64,000 bases of DNA, taken from positions 2,018,860 through 2,082,859 of the forward strand of contig WACJ01000402.1 in NCBI GenBank assembly GCA_008973525.1, written 5' to 3'. This document shows, piece after piece, positions 1-12,112 of this stretch. Under the pieces are notes generated by a model, which had not been told where the DNA came from, ran no database searches, and saw nothing but the letters and a program-made list of their open reading frames with translations. How positions within the stretch are numbered: the stretch's first letter is position 1; the number at the start of each line of letters is the position of its first letter. Made by a program: the position numbers and the translations under genes. This DNA comes from Stenopsyche tienmushanensis (Eukaryota; Arthropoda; Insecta; Trichoptera; Stenopsychidae).

Positions 1-1293
1 GACGCATTCGTACGAATTAAATACATAGGTGAGGTACTAAAACGTAACAATTTTCCTTTGAGAAGACATGAACATGAAATGTATGTCATAATATGGGGAC
101 TTATGGGAGTATATTCATAAACACGTGCCAGTTCCGACTGTGACATATGTAAATGAACCACGGGGTATGGATGAATAATAATGGGAGGGTCGCCTCCCCT
201 CCTTTAGGACGTTCAGGACATCCAAAGGAGGATAATTGAAAAGAGGATCGAGTTCGGAATTGGTTCGCATTAACCGCCGCAAAAAGAAATCCCTACACGC
301 AAATCGTACATGTCCCTCCATTGGCAATCAATGTATGACGTTGTCGAACAAGAAACTCCACTCGAGAAGTTTACCTGTAATTATGCGCAAGGTAAATATG
401 TATATGAAGATAAGGGACGCACGTATGGAATATTCCTCTTCCCGGTTAAACCGGTTTCCCTTAAGGGACCGACACTGCAAATATTCAACCTTCACACCTG
501 CTACGGACACAATCAGATGCTCCGGCCATTTTTAGGCGGAGGAACTTTTGTTAATACAGGTGAAAAATATTTTTTGCACGTGTTGAGAATCTTCTCCGGA
601 GCGGAAAAGGGTCGCGAAGGGTTGAAAAATATTAGATTTCAGTCATATTCTCGGCGAGTCCTGACGCTCCCAGGTTTTTGACCGTTAAAATCAAGACGCA
701 CCTCGAAAATATCGCCGCCGAAATAATTCTATCCTAAAAAAGCTTATCCAAATATCTCACCCGACATATGCTTTTATAGCATATGTTCTGCTGCGGCTCG
801 ATTAAAACCGTATCCAAATCTTAATTGATAATTTATGTCCAATTATGTCGTGCCTTTTCCGTTTTTATTTCAACAAAATTCGCTTTAAAACTCAAATCGA
901 TTATCTGAATCAAAGCTGTCGACTCTAAATGCGTGTTGAACCCAGAATTTGTTAAACCTGAAATTCTTGTATCGCTAATTAAGATAAAATTGCATTCAGA
1001 CGCGAGTATTATTACTATTGCACGTGCGGTCAGGAGAATTTGAAAAATTTGCAATTGAAAGCATAACAGATTTGATATCTGATACATTTAAAATATCATA
1101 TTAAAGCGTAGCCATAATAAAAACAGTAATTAGATGACGTTAATGAAATAGTGTTGGATTTATGAGTACAAAGTCTTTATTAAACTATATCAATCAATAT
1201 CTGATTGACAAAATTCAATGAGAAGATTTCCTCAATCAATGTATCCACCGGCTTGTTTCTCATATCTCGAATCATATAGAATTGAAAACTTAT
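1..1293. other. Non-coding stretch, no gene recognised
   Basis: AT-rich sequence with a slightly GC-richer patch at about 170-670. The open frames here (up to 123 codons) overlap one another on both strands, lack recognisable motifs and are best read as chance frames. A small perfect hairpin lies at 764-786 (9-bp arms ACATATGCT and AGCATATGT around a 5-nt loop). No repeat family seen elsewhere in the window was found here. Confidence 0.6.
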
Positions 1294-1295
1294 TA

Positions 1296-2095
1296 CACTT
1301 GGGTCTTTTTTATGCGATAGATACGTTCCACGGGGAGTCGCATATAAAAAAATCGCATAAAAAAAGATTTGAACCACATAAAAAACTGAGGGATAGGTTC
1401 ATTGTTTTAAAACCGCATAACTTCAAATCGATATGATAGAACATACCAAAAATCGCATTAAAAAAACTTTGCGATGACTTAACCGTTATTTTTTTACGCA
1501 GTTCGTGATATGAAGACATGCAATTCTTAAGCTCGTATTGAATTTTGCAAGTTCGTTCAGAATTTGAGTCATGTACAATAAATAAATGTTATAATTTATT
1601 ACAAAGTTGACTAACTTCTTGTATAATTTTTGCAGTAAAGTTCATTTTAAGAAAAAGTACCAAAGCGAGAAGTTAATTTGCCAAAGTAATGATTTCAGCT
1701 GACAATGCCGAAGTTTTTATTATTTCGCCATCTGTAACACATTCGGGCCCAACTGCTTTCAAACAAGAATTTAAAGTGTGTGGAGTTATCTAATATACCG
1801 TATATTAAACTTTATTTATACAGTTCAAAATTGAAAACTTTTTCCAAACTTCAGGTATAGTTGATGACTCATTCTCTATTTAATCAAGTATATGTTGATA
1901 AGTGTTCATAATATAATACTTTTTAAAAGTGGAAATGATGCCCTGATCTTGTGGTTGAATCAAGCATGTCGTATTGGGTGAAAGAAACAGTATTTTCACA
2001 TTTGGGTGTTCTATATATGGATAAATTCAACTTGCATTAGTGTTAATTTTAGATTTTTTTATGCGCATTCGCATAAAAAAGATCAGACCCAAGTG
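1296..2095. mobile_element. Family B TIR element, divergent subfamily (copy B1)
   Basis: The two ends are inverted copies of CACTTGGGTCT followed by a TTTTTTATGCG-type tract (1296-1320 and 2060-2095), and each end is flanked by TA (1294-1295 and 2096-2097). That is the target duplication of the Tc1/mariner/pogo superfamily. The interior carries the family's AAAACCGCATAACTT and AAAATCGCAT blocks (about 1340-1500) but no transposase frame. The end sequence differs from the other B copies (CTTGGGTCT instead of CTCAAACCTC), so this is a separate subfamily. The pogo/Tigger assignment rests on end style only. Confidence 0.65.
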
Positions 2096-2097
2096 TA

Positions 2098-3480
2098 TAC
2101 TTTTTTTATTACAATTACATTCCTTCATACAACTTAAAATATAACATCGCTCCTAAAGAGACGAACCGCTACTAATGTCCCACCGATGCGATCTCCGCGG
2201 CCGAACAAGGAAACAGTCGTAGCGGCGAAGCCAACGAAATGGGGAGTAGCTTGAAAAATCAGCCGGAAACATTATAAATTATTGTTTTTAATATATTAAT
2301 TGGTCATTCACGATAATATTATATATGGGCGAATATAACAAATCTTTCATCAAGACTTAAAATTTCATTTTGAGAATCGCTGAATTGTATTTTGGAATGA
2401 TTTATTACAAATAAAATATTCCATTTGTTGAATATGTTCAGATTTGATCAACGGAAATATATATATATATATTTCCCTCCTTCGATACAATAAAAAACGC
2501 ATAAAACAACGGTATAACTTTCCGAGTATGAATTTACTATGGCAGCCGTTTAGATGGGATCCGTCTATTTTCTTCCCCCATAGGGGATATTTTAAAATAT
2601 ATTTCGGAATCCGTGTGTCTACAATTCGGCGATTTATTACTCCATCTTGTTACACCTCAGTCGATATAATAATTTAAATGCAAATTCGAACATTGCCGAT
2701 AGGATGTATCAGCAAGCGAGCAGCAGATCAGCAACGTATTATGTCTCTCCGCATGACTCGCATCTAATTAACACTATTATCTCGGGCGTGTATCGGTGTG
2801 TCTCCAGACGATGGCCATTGTTCCGTTGCTGGACCAGGCACGCTGCTAAACAACTTCATCTGAATTTCATTCCGGAATACGTGTCATAATAATTCATGGG
2901 AGATATAAATTCCTCGCGGCTTAGATTCCTCGGGATTTTCTTCTGAGGAGGCACGAACAAATATAGACGTGGTTATTATTCCAGCGGGCTTCATGCCTGC
3001 ACTTGTGAGTTTTGACAGTTTCATGCCTCACGGACAGACATTATCTGTTTTCAGACATCGTTGGCAATGTGACAACAGCCACTCACTGCTTTCCTGCTTT
3101 ATTTTCCTATCCTTATTCGTAGCGCCAGGAGATATCCTTAAGCCAATATAGAATCGGAACATTCTCACTGCGAACCGTAAAATTATAATATAAAACAGCA
3201 CCGGGACCATTTTTCTTTTCCTTGATATTTTAAGTAGGTCTCTAAATTAATTATGGTATTAAAGGACGATGCTTTGAAGATCTTTACCGTTGAGTGCTCA
3301 TATTGAGACTTAACTATCTAAAGCCGCGTCATTCATGAAAGCGCTTCGTGTTGCATTTTTTGAAAAATTTTTTACTTAACACATTCATATAATCATCATA
3401 ATTTAAATATATACAGTATTTTGGCATAATATATAGCAATTTGTTTAAATTTGATCTCAACTAATAATCTACATTACAAC
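2098..3480. other. Non-coding stretch with GC-richer islands
   Basis: Contains a short GC-rich block at about 2160-2260, an (AT)n run at 2456-2472, and a more balanced island at about 2530-3150. The frames of 60-80 codons in it have no motif, no partner exon pattern and overlap on opposite strands. Nothing can be named; the island could be regulatory or degraded repeat. Confidence 0.5.
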
Positions 3481-3482
3481 GA

Positions 3483-3600
3483 TTCGTGGTAGACTTTGGG
3501 TGGCCCGGTATTATTCTGTCCGTCAAAGTCTCAGTCTCCTTATATCTTCTGCACCCCCTTGATACAAATCATTGCAATTTTAGCAATTCTCCTGATTAAA
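3483..3600 (-). pseudogene. Tc1-like transposase helix-turn-helix fragment (T1)
   Basis: Read on the minus strand, about 3480-3550 gives a peptide with the pattern KETETLTDR...GHPKSTT. This matches the end of the second helix-turn-helix plus the GRPK-type linker that Tc1-family transposases use for DNA binding in the nucleus. The third residue of the linker region is altered (GHPK for GRPK) and flanking frames are closed by stops, so only a fragment survives. The same block occurs at 32195-32350 and 59496-59792, which supports a repeated Tc1-like family. No inverted ends or TA duplication could be assigned to this copy. Confidence 0.55.
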
Positions 3601-4260
3601 AAGCCTTCATTTCATAGAATAATTATGAAAACGCAAATCACGATATTTAATTCAGCTAATTTAAAATAAATTAATAAAAAAAATTTTAGGCTTCAAAGTG
3701 TAGTTGTAAGGCGTTTTAAATTTTTCACAACAACTTATCGTTACAAAATGTACCAAATGATGAGACAATTGATTTTTTTTAAAAACACCATCGTATACCC
3801 TTTATTTCCTACATTTGTATTTATATTCGAGTTCACAATATGATTCTTAGGGCTCTAGACATGCTAAGCATTTCCAAACTTATTATAGGCAATGCACATG
3901 CATTTTCACTAATGTTACAATTTGTTAAATGCATTATTGTCATATCGTACTCAAACGAAGATTTAAAAAACCGCCTGAACAAATTTTACCGATTTAAAAC
4001 GACATGATCTTGTTAATTTTCAATTATTCGGTACGTTGACTTTGACCCGGATAATGTTTGAATCTCATAGTGAACGTGTTGCACCCAAGACATTGTGCTC
4101 CTTTGGAATACACTTTCATTCTTGTTGACCTTTAGATTCGACTTTAACCTATCCACAATATGGTAGTTTTGATGAAAATCCTAAATTTCAACATACTTTA
4201 AATTATAAAATCATCGAAATCACTGCTAGATCTTAGCTGCAATCTTTGAGAAAATTTATC
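3601..4260. other. Non-coding AT-rich stretch
   Basis: No open frame of note, no repeat shared with the rest of the window and no structured element seen. It separates the Tc1-like fragment from the family E end. Confidence 0.6.
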
Positions 4261-4440
4261 CAGGGCCGTAACAAGGGCATGGCAAAGAAGGCGCCCGCCA
4301 TGGGCGCAACTCATTCAGCGGTCTGAAAAGCGGACCGGATGGACACACAGACCTTGTGGCCGTCTTCTTTTGGGGATTTTCACAGCATTTTTGGGGATAA
4401 ATGAGTATTCGGGGCCTTCTTTGATCTGTACGATCCAGCA
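4261..4440 (+). mobile_element. Family E hAT-like remnant, left end (E1)
   Basis: Begins with CAGGGCCGTAACAAGGGC, the CAGGG-type terminus usual for hAT elements. It then carries the family core, with blocks like GGTCTGAAAAGCGGACCGG and GGACACACAGACCTTGTGGCC. The same core is seen at about 18970-19040, 28975-29100 (minus) and 61170-61260. No matching right end (GTTACGGCCCTG) follows, so the copy is truncated around 4440. The minus-strand frames here are by-products of the repeat, not genes. Confidence 0.6.
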
Positions 4441-6540
4441 AACCAAATGGGATATGGTGGGGGTATAAAAAGTATATATATTTATGATTCTTACTAATTT
4501 ATGCTGCATGTTACCTCAAACCATAAATCCAGCTGATCATCACTTTCTCATAGTGACTCGTTTTTTTTAGTTTTAAGTATTTTAATTCAATGTATTTAAC
4601 ACAATTTATAATCTATGCATACTGGTATGACATAATAATCAATAGGATCGATCAACTCGATGTGTTAGGTGTTTCCAAATCAATTGTCGGCAGTGGTTTC
4701 TTTTTAAATCGTTTCGCTTTAACCACAAAATCGTCATGCTTTTGACTCACGAAAATATAATATCGAATATTAAAAATATCCTATTTCACACATCAAAAAA
4801 CATGTACTAAACACAAGCGAAATATTAAATCCACCCTTCAATAAATTGTTTTATATAACATATAAAATAAATAACAATCATTTTCAACCTTTTTCCTCGG
4901 TCTCTTTTTAAATTTACCCAGCTTCTGCGACACACCTCGTTGTCGTTAAGCAAAAGGGAGGCTTTACTGCGGTATAAATAATATCATAATAGTTATAAAA
5001 GGGGGTGGGAATTTCAGTATCGGGGGGAGTCTTGTGCGCAACATTTTTGGTAGTATATTGAATTATCTTAGATAAAAGTATTTTATTAGGCTCCAAACAT
5101 AATTTATTTTATTTTTTTATCATTGCATTAAAAACAGATGCAATTTTTAAATTACTGCGTTTGAGATCGATTGCATTATAATTTGATTTTAATACATTTT
5201 TAGCGTATTTATGCGATTTTTTCGTCGTTTTTTTTTGCCAATATTTCTTAAATTTATTACAAAGATGCTCCAGCAATTAGCTGTTTGCCTTTCAGCGCTA
5301 TGTGCGAATATAAGCGCTTTAGACGTTATGATCTTTTCGAAACTGAATATATTATCCAGAACATCGTGTCTTAACGCAAAGAACATGCCAGATGATCACA
5401 CTTCATCTCGTAAATTTATAACGACGTTCCAACGAGCCACTTTTAAGCATTAGATGCTAAACAGAATCACATTATGTATGGGATCGTATAAAAATTTGCC
5501 CGTTTCGAATTCTGTCCATTACATTTTACTATTCGAAATCGCTCTTGAGGAGTTATGTCCCTTTGGTTGAATAGACGATCCCATTTAAACCTACATGTTG
5601 GCAGTTGTTTCGATTTGTTTTTGGGACCTTCAAATGAATATTTAATATACATATATGTGTCCCGAGAGGGCTAGAAAATACAGCCAGTCCACCATAGCAA
5701 TATCCGACTGAGGTTTCAAAACGAGAAGAACATCATTCGAAAACTTTTCAATAAACGTTATTGAACTTCCTCGCACAACCGCGATGTTTTTCACTAAACG
5801 CTTTTGACTGTATAAAAGCAAAAGCTCTGCCGGATTATTAAATACACTACATCGGCGAAAGCTCTCCGGGCATTCGGTGAATCGTTGTTTTGAAAAGTAT
5901 CCGGGAAAGCTTTCGCGGAAGAGCTTCCTCGGCTTTGTCATCGTGAATATTCAATGCATTCAATATTTGTACATTTTGATACTTTCATCTTCGGATGAAA
6001 ATCTAAATAATCTGAAAAAGCTGAATGAAACTTTTTTGTCTGATCGACATATTTTTGTAGTGCCTTCGATATTATTACATTTCATGCAGCTTTCATCGCT
6101 TTATCTCCTTTTTTTTCCCAGCGTCCCTTCTTAATATCGCATTTTAAACACGATTTTAACTCTTCTGCCCTCGATGGTAACAAGTAATATTTGTTCAACC
6201 AAATCCATGGAGACGTGTTTACATCCAAATGGAGGCAACCGGAAAAAATACGTTTATTTGACTTTAGAATATGCACTGAATTTGAATTTAAAAGCTTTTT
6301 CCACCAAACACATCAGAAATATTTCAACATCAAAACCAGATTGCGAAAAATGCACGCATTTAATTCTAGGTATTTTTGATATTTATCTTCCGGAAAAATG
6401 ATCCTTGAAGTATTTATTATACAATTTAATGTTTTACATCACCTCTAAATAAATTCAGTGGAACACCGAGAGAAATCCCGGACTGGCTAAAATTATAGCT
6501 TAACATTTTAAAACATTTTAATCAAATAATCTTATTCCAA
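4441..6540. other. Non-coding stretch
   Basis: Mostly AT-rich, with T-runs and scattered frames of 60-99 codons that overlap antisense to each other (5189-5453, 5642-6134, 6174-6401). None shows a domain, a plausible splice pattern or a codon bias different from background. No repeat family of the window is recognised here. Confidence 0.55.
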
Positions 6541-7390
6541 CTTAATCATATGTGGGAGGCTGACCACCCACAACCACCACATGAAATTTTATGTCCCTTG
6601 AAAAATCTCCTGTGGAGATCGCCTATATATCACAGGCAGCACAGGTCACCCTGTGCTGCGCACCCATAAAGGGGTGTGTGGTACAGCCGATTACAGTAGT
6701 TGGTGGAGACTGTGTCAAAGGCTCTTCAGTATCTTCAACAGCTTAGGCATACATGGGAGAACGGTTTTAGGCTGTTCGAACGACGACTCGTCTTCGTGGC
6801 TAGGTACTACAAATGACCGAACCGATACGAGTACCATGGGAAAGGGGTAGCCCCTGCAGTCCGTCATCTGCTGCAGCCCCCTTTAAACTGAGATTGGACT
6901 CGTGGTGGCAGTGAATCCGCGGCAGTATTTCTTTGAATTTAGCTTGAACCTTTGCCCTTCCTCCGCCACCGCACCCTCAGGTGCAAGAGTCTGAATCTGG
7001 TTTTCCTGTAAAAACCTCACCTCCTCTGGAGGGCACGGAGCCAAACATCTGTCTAAGTAAGTCTGAGCAGATTAAATTCTCTTGATTAACAGCGACATCT
7101 TCCGTCTCTCTTCAGGTGCAATGTGTTATTTTAACAGCGCCATCTCTTGTGGCCCTACGGAGACATTGCACCTGCATACCGACCGTTCGCTTCTTGCGTG
7201 TGCACCGTTGCCGGTTGGGTAGTGACACGCAGGAGGCGGGAGTCGGGAGAGTCATAGGTTAGCCTTGGCTGTGGGAGGTCGTCCCTCACGACCCGATAGA
7301 AGAACATACCCTTGTGCTAGCGCGGCCATCCCGACGAGTACGTGGGGGCGGGAAACCGCCCGGTGACTCAACCCCTGTCGTTCGTTCTTG
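6541..7390. mobile_element. GC-rich repeat family C, longest copy (C1)
   Basis: Much richer in G+C than its surroundings, with sharp composition edges. Two parts recur elsewhere. A 6600-6840 block returns in reverse orientation at about 22670-22870. A 7080-7260 block (containing TTAACAGCGCCATCTCTTGT) returns at 22561-22665 and 55679-55860. In the second part AGGTGCAATGT (7113-7123) and ACATTGCACCT (about 7165-7175) are inverted, giving a possible hairpin, and the AACAGCG(A/C)CATCT phrase is repeated in tandem. It looks like a piece of a non-LTR or other transposon, but no protein domain was readable, so the class is open. Confidence 0.5.
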
Positions 7391-8564
7391 ACGACTTATT
7401 GGTTATTATTATCTATGGCTTTTTCAATGAATTAATAATGTATTTAAACTTAAATTTATGACAGTAGGATGTTGTTTGGGATACGCTAGCTCAATAAAAA
7501 TGACGCACAATTACATGGTGGCAATAATACTATACGTGCTTTGATTGAGTCATTGCTGCTGAACATTTTATTTACAGTATACGAATGTGTTCAAATTCAT
7601 TAGAATTCCCTCTGATAATTAATTTGTCAAAATTGAAACATTACCGTGGACGGGTGTGGGAATCGTGGCTCGCGAAGGATGACCGCGTCAAATTCGCAAA
7701 CATAGCACCACCCTTCGTCCAAAGCACACCCTTTTCGAGCGGAAATGCGTAAATAAAATTAAAATAAATTCGATGATTTGGCACTTTCTACTCCCAAACC
7801 CTGGGCTTTGCCCCCCCTCAACGGTACTGTGTGTCAACATATTTTTCGGGCTGTCAATATACGTCGGGATCGGCCGAATTTCGCATACGCCGTACGCGAG
7901 CGGAATGTATATTTTAGCACGGGCCCAACGGCTGACACGTTGGCCCGTATTAATTATAATTTATGTCGACGCCTGGCAACACGTTGACTTATTAGTGACA
8001 TGTGTATAAAGCCGGCATGCATCTTATTCATACGCCATTTCGGAACGACCCCCCTAACACCTTCCGAGGGCGCCGCGCCATCTCGTTTTGCACTTTTCAA
8101 TTATAGATTATACGACCCCCGTGTGCGCCTTACTTATTTACGCCCCGTACATGCGACGCAGTTAATGCTGCACTGTGTAAATTGTGTCATTTTGCATTTT
8201 GACTGAAACGGCACCGAAGACACTTCCGATTGCTGAATTATCAGACGGCCGGATCTATTCAAATCCCGCAGATAAATGTGATTTATCAGCAGAGCGAATT
8301 GAAATTCTATTAAATTCGTACTGCGCATACAAACGCCACTGAATAAATATTGGCGCTCTAAAAAATACACAATCGAAATGGAAATATTTAGGACTAAATC
8401 GAAAGTATCGATAATCTATATTTATATGAAAAACTCTTATTGTAAGAGTTATTTAATAATTCCACCATTCCACCAAATTTATGATTTGTACCAATTCTTT
8501 AGAATAACACATCCTTAGATTGTTTTAATGATTTTAAACCAACTCAATTTCTTATCTTTTCATA
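7391..8564. other. Non-coding stretch with CpG-rich island
   Basis: The 7640-8220 part is clearly richer in CpG than its neighbours and holds an imperfect hairpin at about 7919-7949 (ACGGGCCCAAC against GTTGGCCCGT). Two overlapping frames of 69-78 codons there have no recognisable motif. It could be a conserved regulatory island or an unrecognised exon; neither can be decided by eye. Confidence 0.45.
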
Positions 8565-8566
8565 TA

Positions 8567-9264
8567 CACTTAAACCTTTTTTTAAAAAAAGCTTACATTT
8601 TTGGTAACATTTAAAGGACGCATTGCATCATTGGTAAAATTTTAAGGAAGTCTGACATCTGACATCTCAAATCCCAGACATCCACTAGAGAAATACTAAT
8701 TATTTTAATTACAAACTATCATTGGTGTATGATAATTTTCATTATGATTTTCGATAAGACTCAAAATCGCTCTCTTTTTCGGAACAAATAATATAATACC
8801 CAGTGTCAATGCCATCATTGCTCTGTTTAGATTTTCTCTTTCAAACAATTTAATTAATAATTAGTAAAGATGTCACTATAGTTCCTAACTCAAGAAAAAA
8901 CACAAAATGGCGACTGTTTCAAAAAAATTCAGTCAAGTCATTTTTTTGCCTTATTTTGTCACAGTTTTATTTTTTTTTAAATAGTTAAAAAATAAATTTT
9001 GACATAAATCTGGTAGGAATTTTGGAAATTCCTTTGAATGATATATTTTTAAAAGTCGAAACATTGGAAAAATGCGAAAAAAAACGAAATCAATTTTTTC
9101 AAAACACACAGACCACATTTCGGTTAGTATTGATAATTTATTTCCTATTTTATCCAAAATATCTCGATACGTACTCTTTATGAAACAAAAAAAATCGCTT
9201 TAAAAAAACCGCATAACTTCGAAATCGCACCAAAAAAAAGGTCGCACAAAAAGAGGTTTGAGTG
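8567..9264 (-). mobile_element. Family B TIR element (B2)
   Basis: Starts CACTTAAACCTTTTTTT and ends GGTTTGAGTG, with TA on both sides (8565-8566, 9265-9266). Inside, the family blocks run in minus orientation. They include a segment at about 8755-8900 that on the minus strand corresponds to the acidic reading-frame tail best preserved at 44730-44933. At the right side lie the AAACCGCATAACTTCGAAATCGCAC sub-terminal blocks in shorter pieces. The element is non-autonomous as it stands, since the frame is interrupted and too short for a transposase. Confidence 0.75.
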
Positions 9265-9266
9265 TA

Positions 9267-10859
9267 TACTGATTCTTCATTGTAGAAACACCCCATGATA
9301 TATGCTCATTAATCGATTAATATAATCTACTCCTCTGCAATCATCCAACCATTTTAGATTGGTATTAATCCCTATTGATATTTTTATTGGCATTGAACGC
9401 TCACACGAGCATAACATAAATTTTTTTAAAAGACACCACACCCATATTGTCATTAATAACATTTCTACAAGACCCCAATTATTTTCAATCGGATGAGGCA
9501 TGATATTAACTGCCAAGGGAACGATTAATTTAGATTATTAATGACGGTTGAAGGAATGACTATTTAAAATAATATTTGAGCTTAAATATATAAATGGGTC
9601 TTTAAATTCGATGAATTTTATGTGTTTGATTGAATTTTGGCAGACAAAGTGTTAAACATAATTTTTTTTATGTTTTGACTTCGATCAGCAATAAAATCTT
9701 CTCAATATTCAATCAAATTATCAAATGTTTAGATCAGGAATTTGGATGAAACCGTCAAAAAATAAATTTCAACCAAAGGTTTCCCATTTGTGTCTTTATA
9801 AAATCGTGATTATGCTATTAGGATAAAATCATCATACGCATTTTTAAATTACAAGCATCCGTTCTTTGACAAATTGCATTCAGCGCTCGCTCTCAATCGG
9901 TGCATACACATTATATTAAATCTGTTTTCGAGTGACCACGGTTGAATATCCCTGCTCCAATAGTAGGTTTTGAAACTGAACTATTCCTGCAGCCTCCCTT
10001 TGAGGGAACAAACGGGACTCATTACAGCCGGAGTGATCTGATCTGCAAAGTCGCTTTGATGAATCGTCTGCTTTTGACACAGTTTCTGCATTGCCGCAAC
10101 ATATCCGCTCTATTATATTTGATGTTTTATTTTAGATCGAATCGAGTTGTTTCGAGGCTAATTGCATTCGGACCGATGCAACGGAACAATCTAAACTTAC
10201 TTGGATTTCAGCCAATTACCATCCGGCATTCGTCTGATTGTTTTAAAAGCCACAAGAATCGTTATTTCAAAGGAAATGGATATTCTTCCTCAAAGGAAAC
10301 AATTTTATTTTACGACCGAATGCAAGTACATTTACTCTGTACTTGTAGATTTAGATCATTACTCAAGTGTTACTTATTTTTCCAACAGATATCCCTTTGA
10401 CGTTAGCAATTAAATATGCTTAAATTGCCATTCCTTATAAGGACCTCATTACTTCAGTACGTGATGACTTTACCTCCGACATATCATTAAACGATATTTT
10501 TTTAATATTTGATCCTCATACGTTTATATATATATAAAAAAAACCATTTTCATCCTATTTAATGTTTCACACAAGAAAAAACATATTTATATAAATTTAT
10601 ATTTCAAAATGCATTCATGATTCACTCGGTTCATAAATCTTTTGATGCATGTAAAGATGCAATCATCTTTATGAATTTACTAATGGCAAATAACAGAAAT
10701 ATGTATAAATTGCTCTACATTTTGATCAATAGGCATATCTAGGTTAATCCACATATTCTCCATTGAATAAATGCGTTTTTTGTAATTATAAATCAGACAT
10801 TGTAGTATTAACCCTACAAAAAAGAATAAGTTAAATTTTATTTTTACTCAAACTTATTT
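9267..10859. other. Non-coding stretch; longest frame rejected
   Basis: AT-rich. A 152-codon frame at 9942-10400 (+) is the largest here. It has a random-looking composition rich in Phe, Leu and Ser, and no domain or splice signals that fit. No window repeat is present. A (TA)n run occurs around 10527-10540. Confidence 0.5.
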
Positions 10860-10960
10860 ATCAAGCGATAGAAAAAATTGTGGATTGCTTTTTCCAATTA
10901 TTAACGGAAATTTTTAGCTTAGAGATTAAGCTGTGTTTGTGTAATATATAATAAAAGAGC
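10860..10960 (-). repeat. Repeat family F (F1)
   Basis: On the minus strand this reads TTTTATTATATATTACACAA followed by AAGCTAAAAATTTCCGTTA and a GGAAAAAGCAAT block. The same order of blocks is seen at 43575-43690 (+), and a shortened version at 63340-63415 (-). The block TTATCAAATAGAAAA near 59490, at the edge of a Tc1-like fragment, hints that F may be the flank of a Tc1-like element, but this is inference. Confidence 0.5.
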
Positions 10961-11546
10961 CAATTTACCGCAACTATAGATGTTTCATTCCAAAAACCTT
11001 ATTGTAACTGAAAACAACATTTTATTTATCGTATGTAATGTTTTTATTTAATTTTAATGTACATTCGGTTCTTTTAACACAATCACGGCGGGCGATTTTT
11101 TGCAATGCTGCTTTTTTTAATTCTCATTAAAATATGCATAACATTCGATGTTTTAAACTAATCTTAATATTTTTTTTTGTATTTTTACTTACCAAATATC
11201 AGCAGACTACACTCATTTGCACAAAAACACAAAAAAAGTATTTAAACTCTTAAAACACTTAATTACTTTTCTTATTCCTACTACATAAAAATTCTTGTGT
11301 TCTTAAAAATGGTCTTATAATACAAATAAAAGCTTAAATTATTATTTAAGTTTTTACGGTTCACATAAAAATAAACCAATATTCAATTTTAGAACGAAAA
11401 GGTTGTCATATGTGAAAAAAAAAATCACCGAATTCGAAATACATGTCTCAAGATTCGATACTTCTTTGAGGAAAAAAGCATATGAAACGGTCTTCATTTG
11501 ACATTTATTTGTGACATATATATGGAGAATGATAAATTTTAGCAAA
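10961..11546. other. Non-coding AT-rich stretch
   Basis: Long A and T runs, no open frame with any motif and no shared repeat seen. It leads directly into a family B element. Confidence 0.6.
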
Positions 11547-11548
11547 TA

Positions 11549-12110
11549 CACTCAAACCTCTTTTTTATGCGACTTTTTTTTGTGCGATTTCGAAGTTATG
11601 CGGTTTTTTTTTAAAGCGGTTTTTAATTTTTTTAATTACATATTTCGAAATATTTTGGATAAAATAGGAAATAATTCATCAACAATAACCGAAAATTGTT
11701 AGGGACAATAGGGCATCTTTATTAAGTATGAATTATATTGTTGGAAAAATAAAATCTACACAGAACAAGAGAGCGATTTTGAGTCGTATCGAAAATCGCA
11801 ACCGAAATTATCATACAGCGATGATAGTTTGTAATTAAAATAAGTGTGGAATTCGAAATGCCAAATTTCAGATATCTTTAAAATTTTACCACTGATGCAA
11901 GACGTCCATTAAATATTACCAAAAATGTTATTTTTTAATTGCCTTATAGTTTTCATTTTTCTTTATTAACTATTTTTATGCAGTTTTGGATATAATTTAT
12001 ACAGCTGTTTCAAAGTTATGCGGTTTTTAAAATATATGGAACGCATCTTCAAGTTTACTATGTAAGTCATAGTTTTTTTTGTGCGATACCGCACAAAAAA
12101 GGTTTAAATG
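11549..12110 (+). mobile_element. Family B TIR element (B3)
   Basis: Starts CACTCAAACCTC and ends GGTTTAAATG, flanked by TA (11547-11548, 12111-12112). The left sub-terminal block (GTGCGATTTCGAAGTTATGCGG) is well kept at about 11581-11602. A shortened version of the acidic frame tail lies at about 11740-11840 in plus orientation. At 562 bp this copy is internally deleted relative to the 770-bp copy at 25938. Confidence 0.75.
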
Positions 12111-12112
12111 TA

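Noticed and set aside
9942..10400. 152-codon plus-strand frame
   Set aside because: No domain, no splice context, amino-acid make-up typical of random AT-rich translation.
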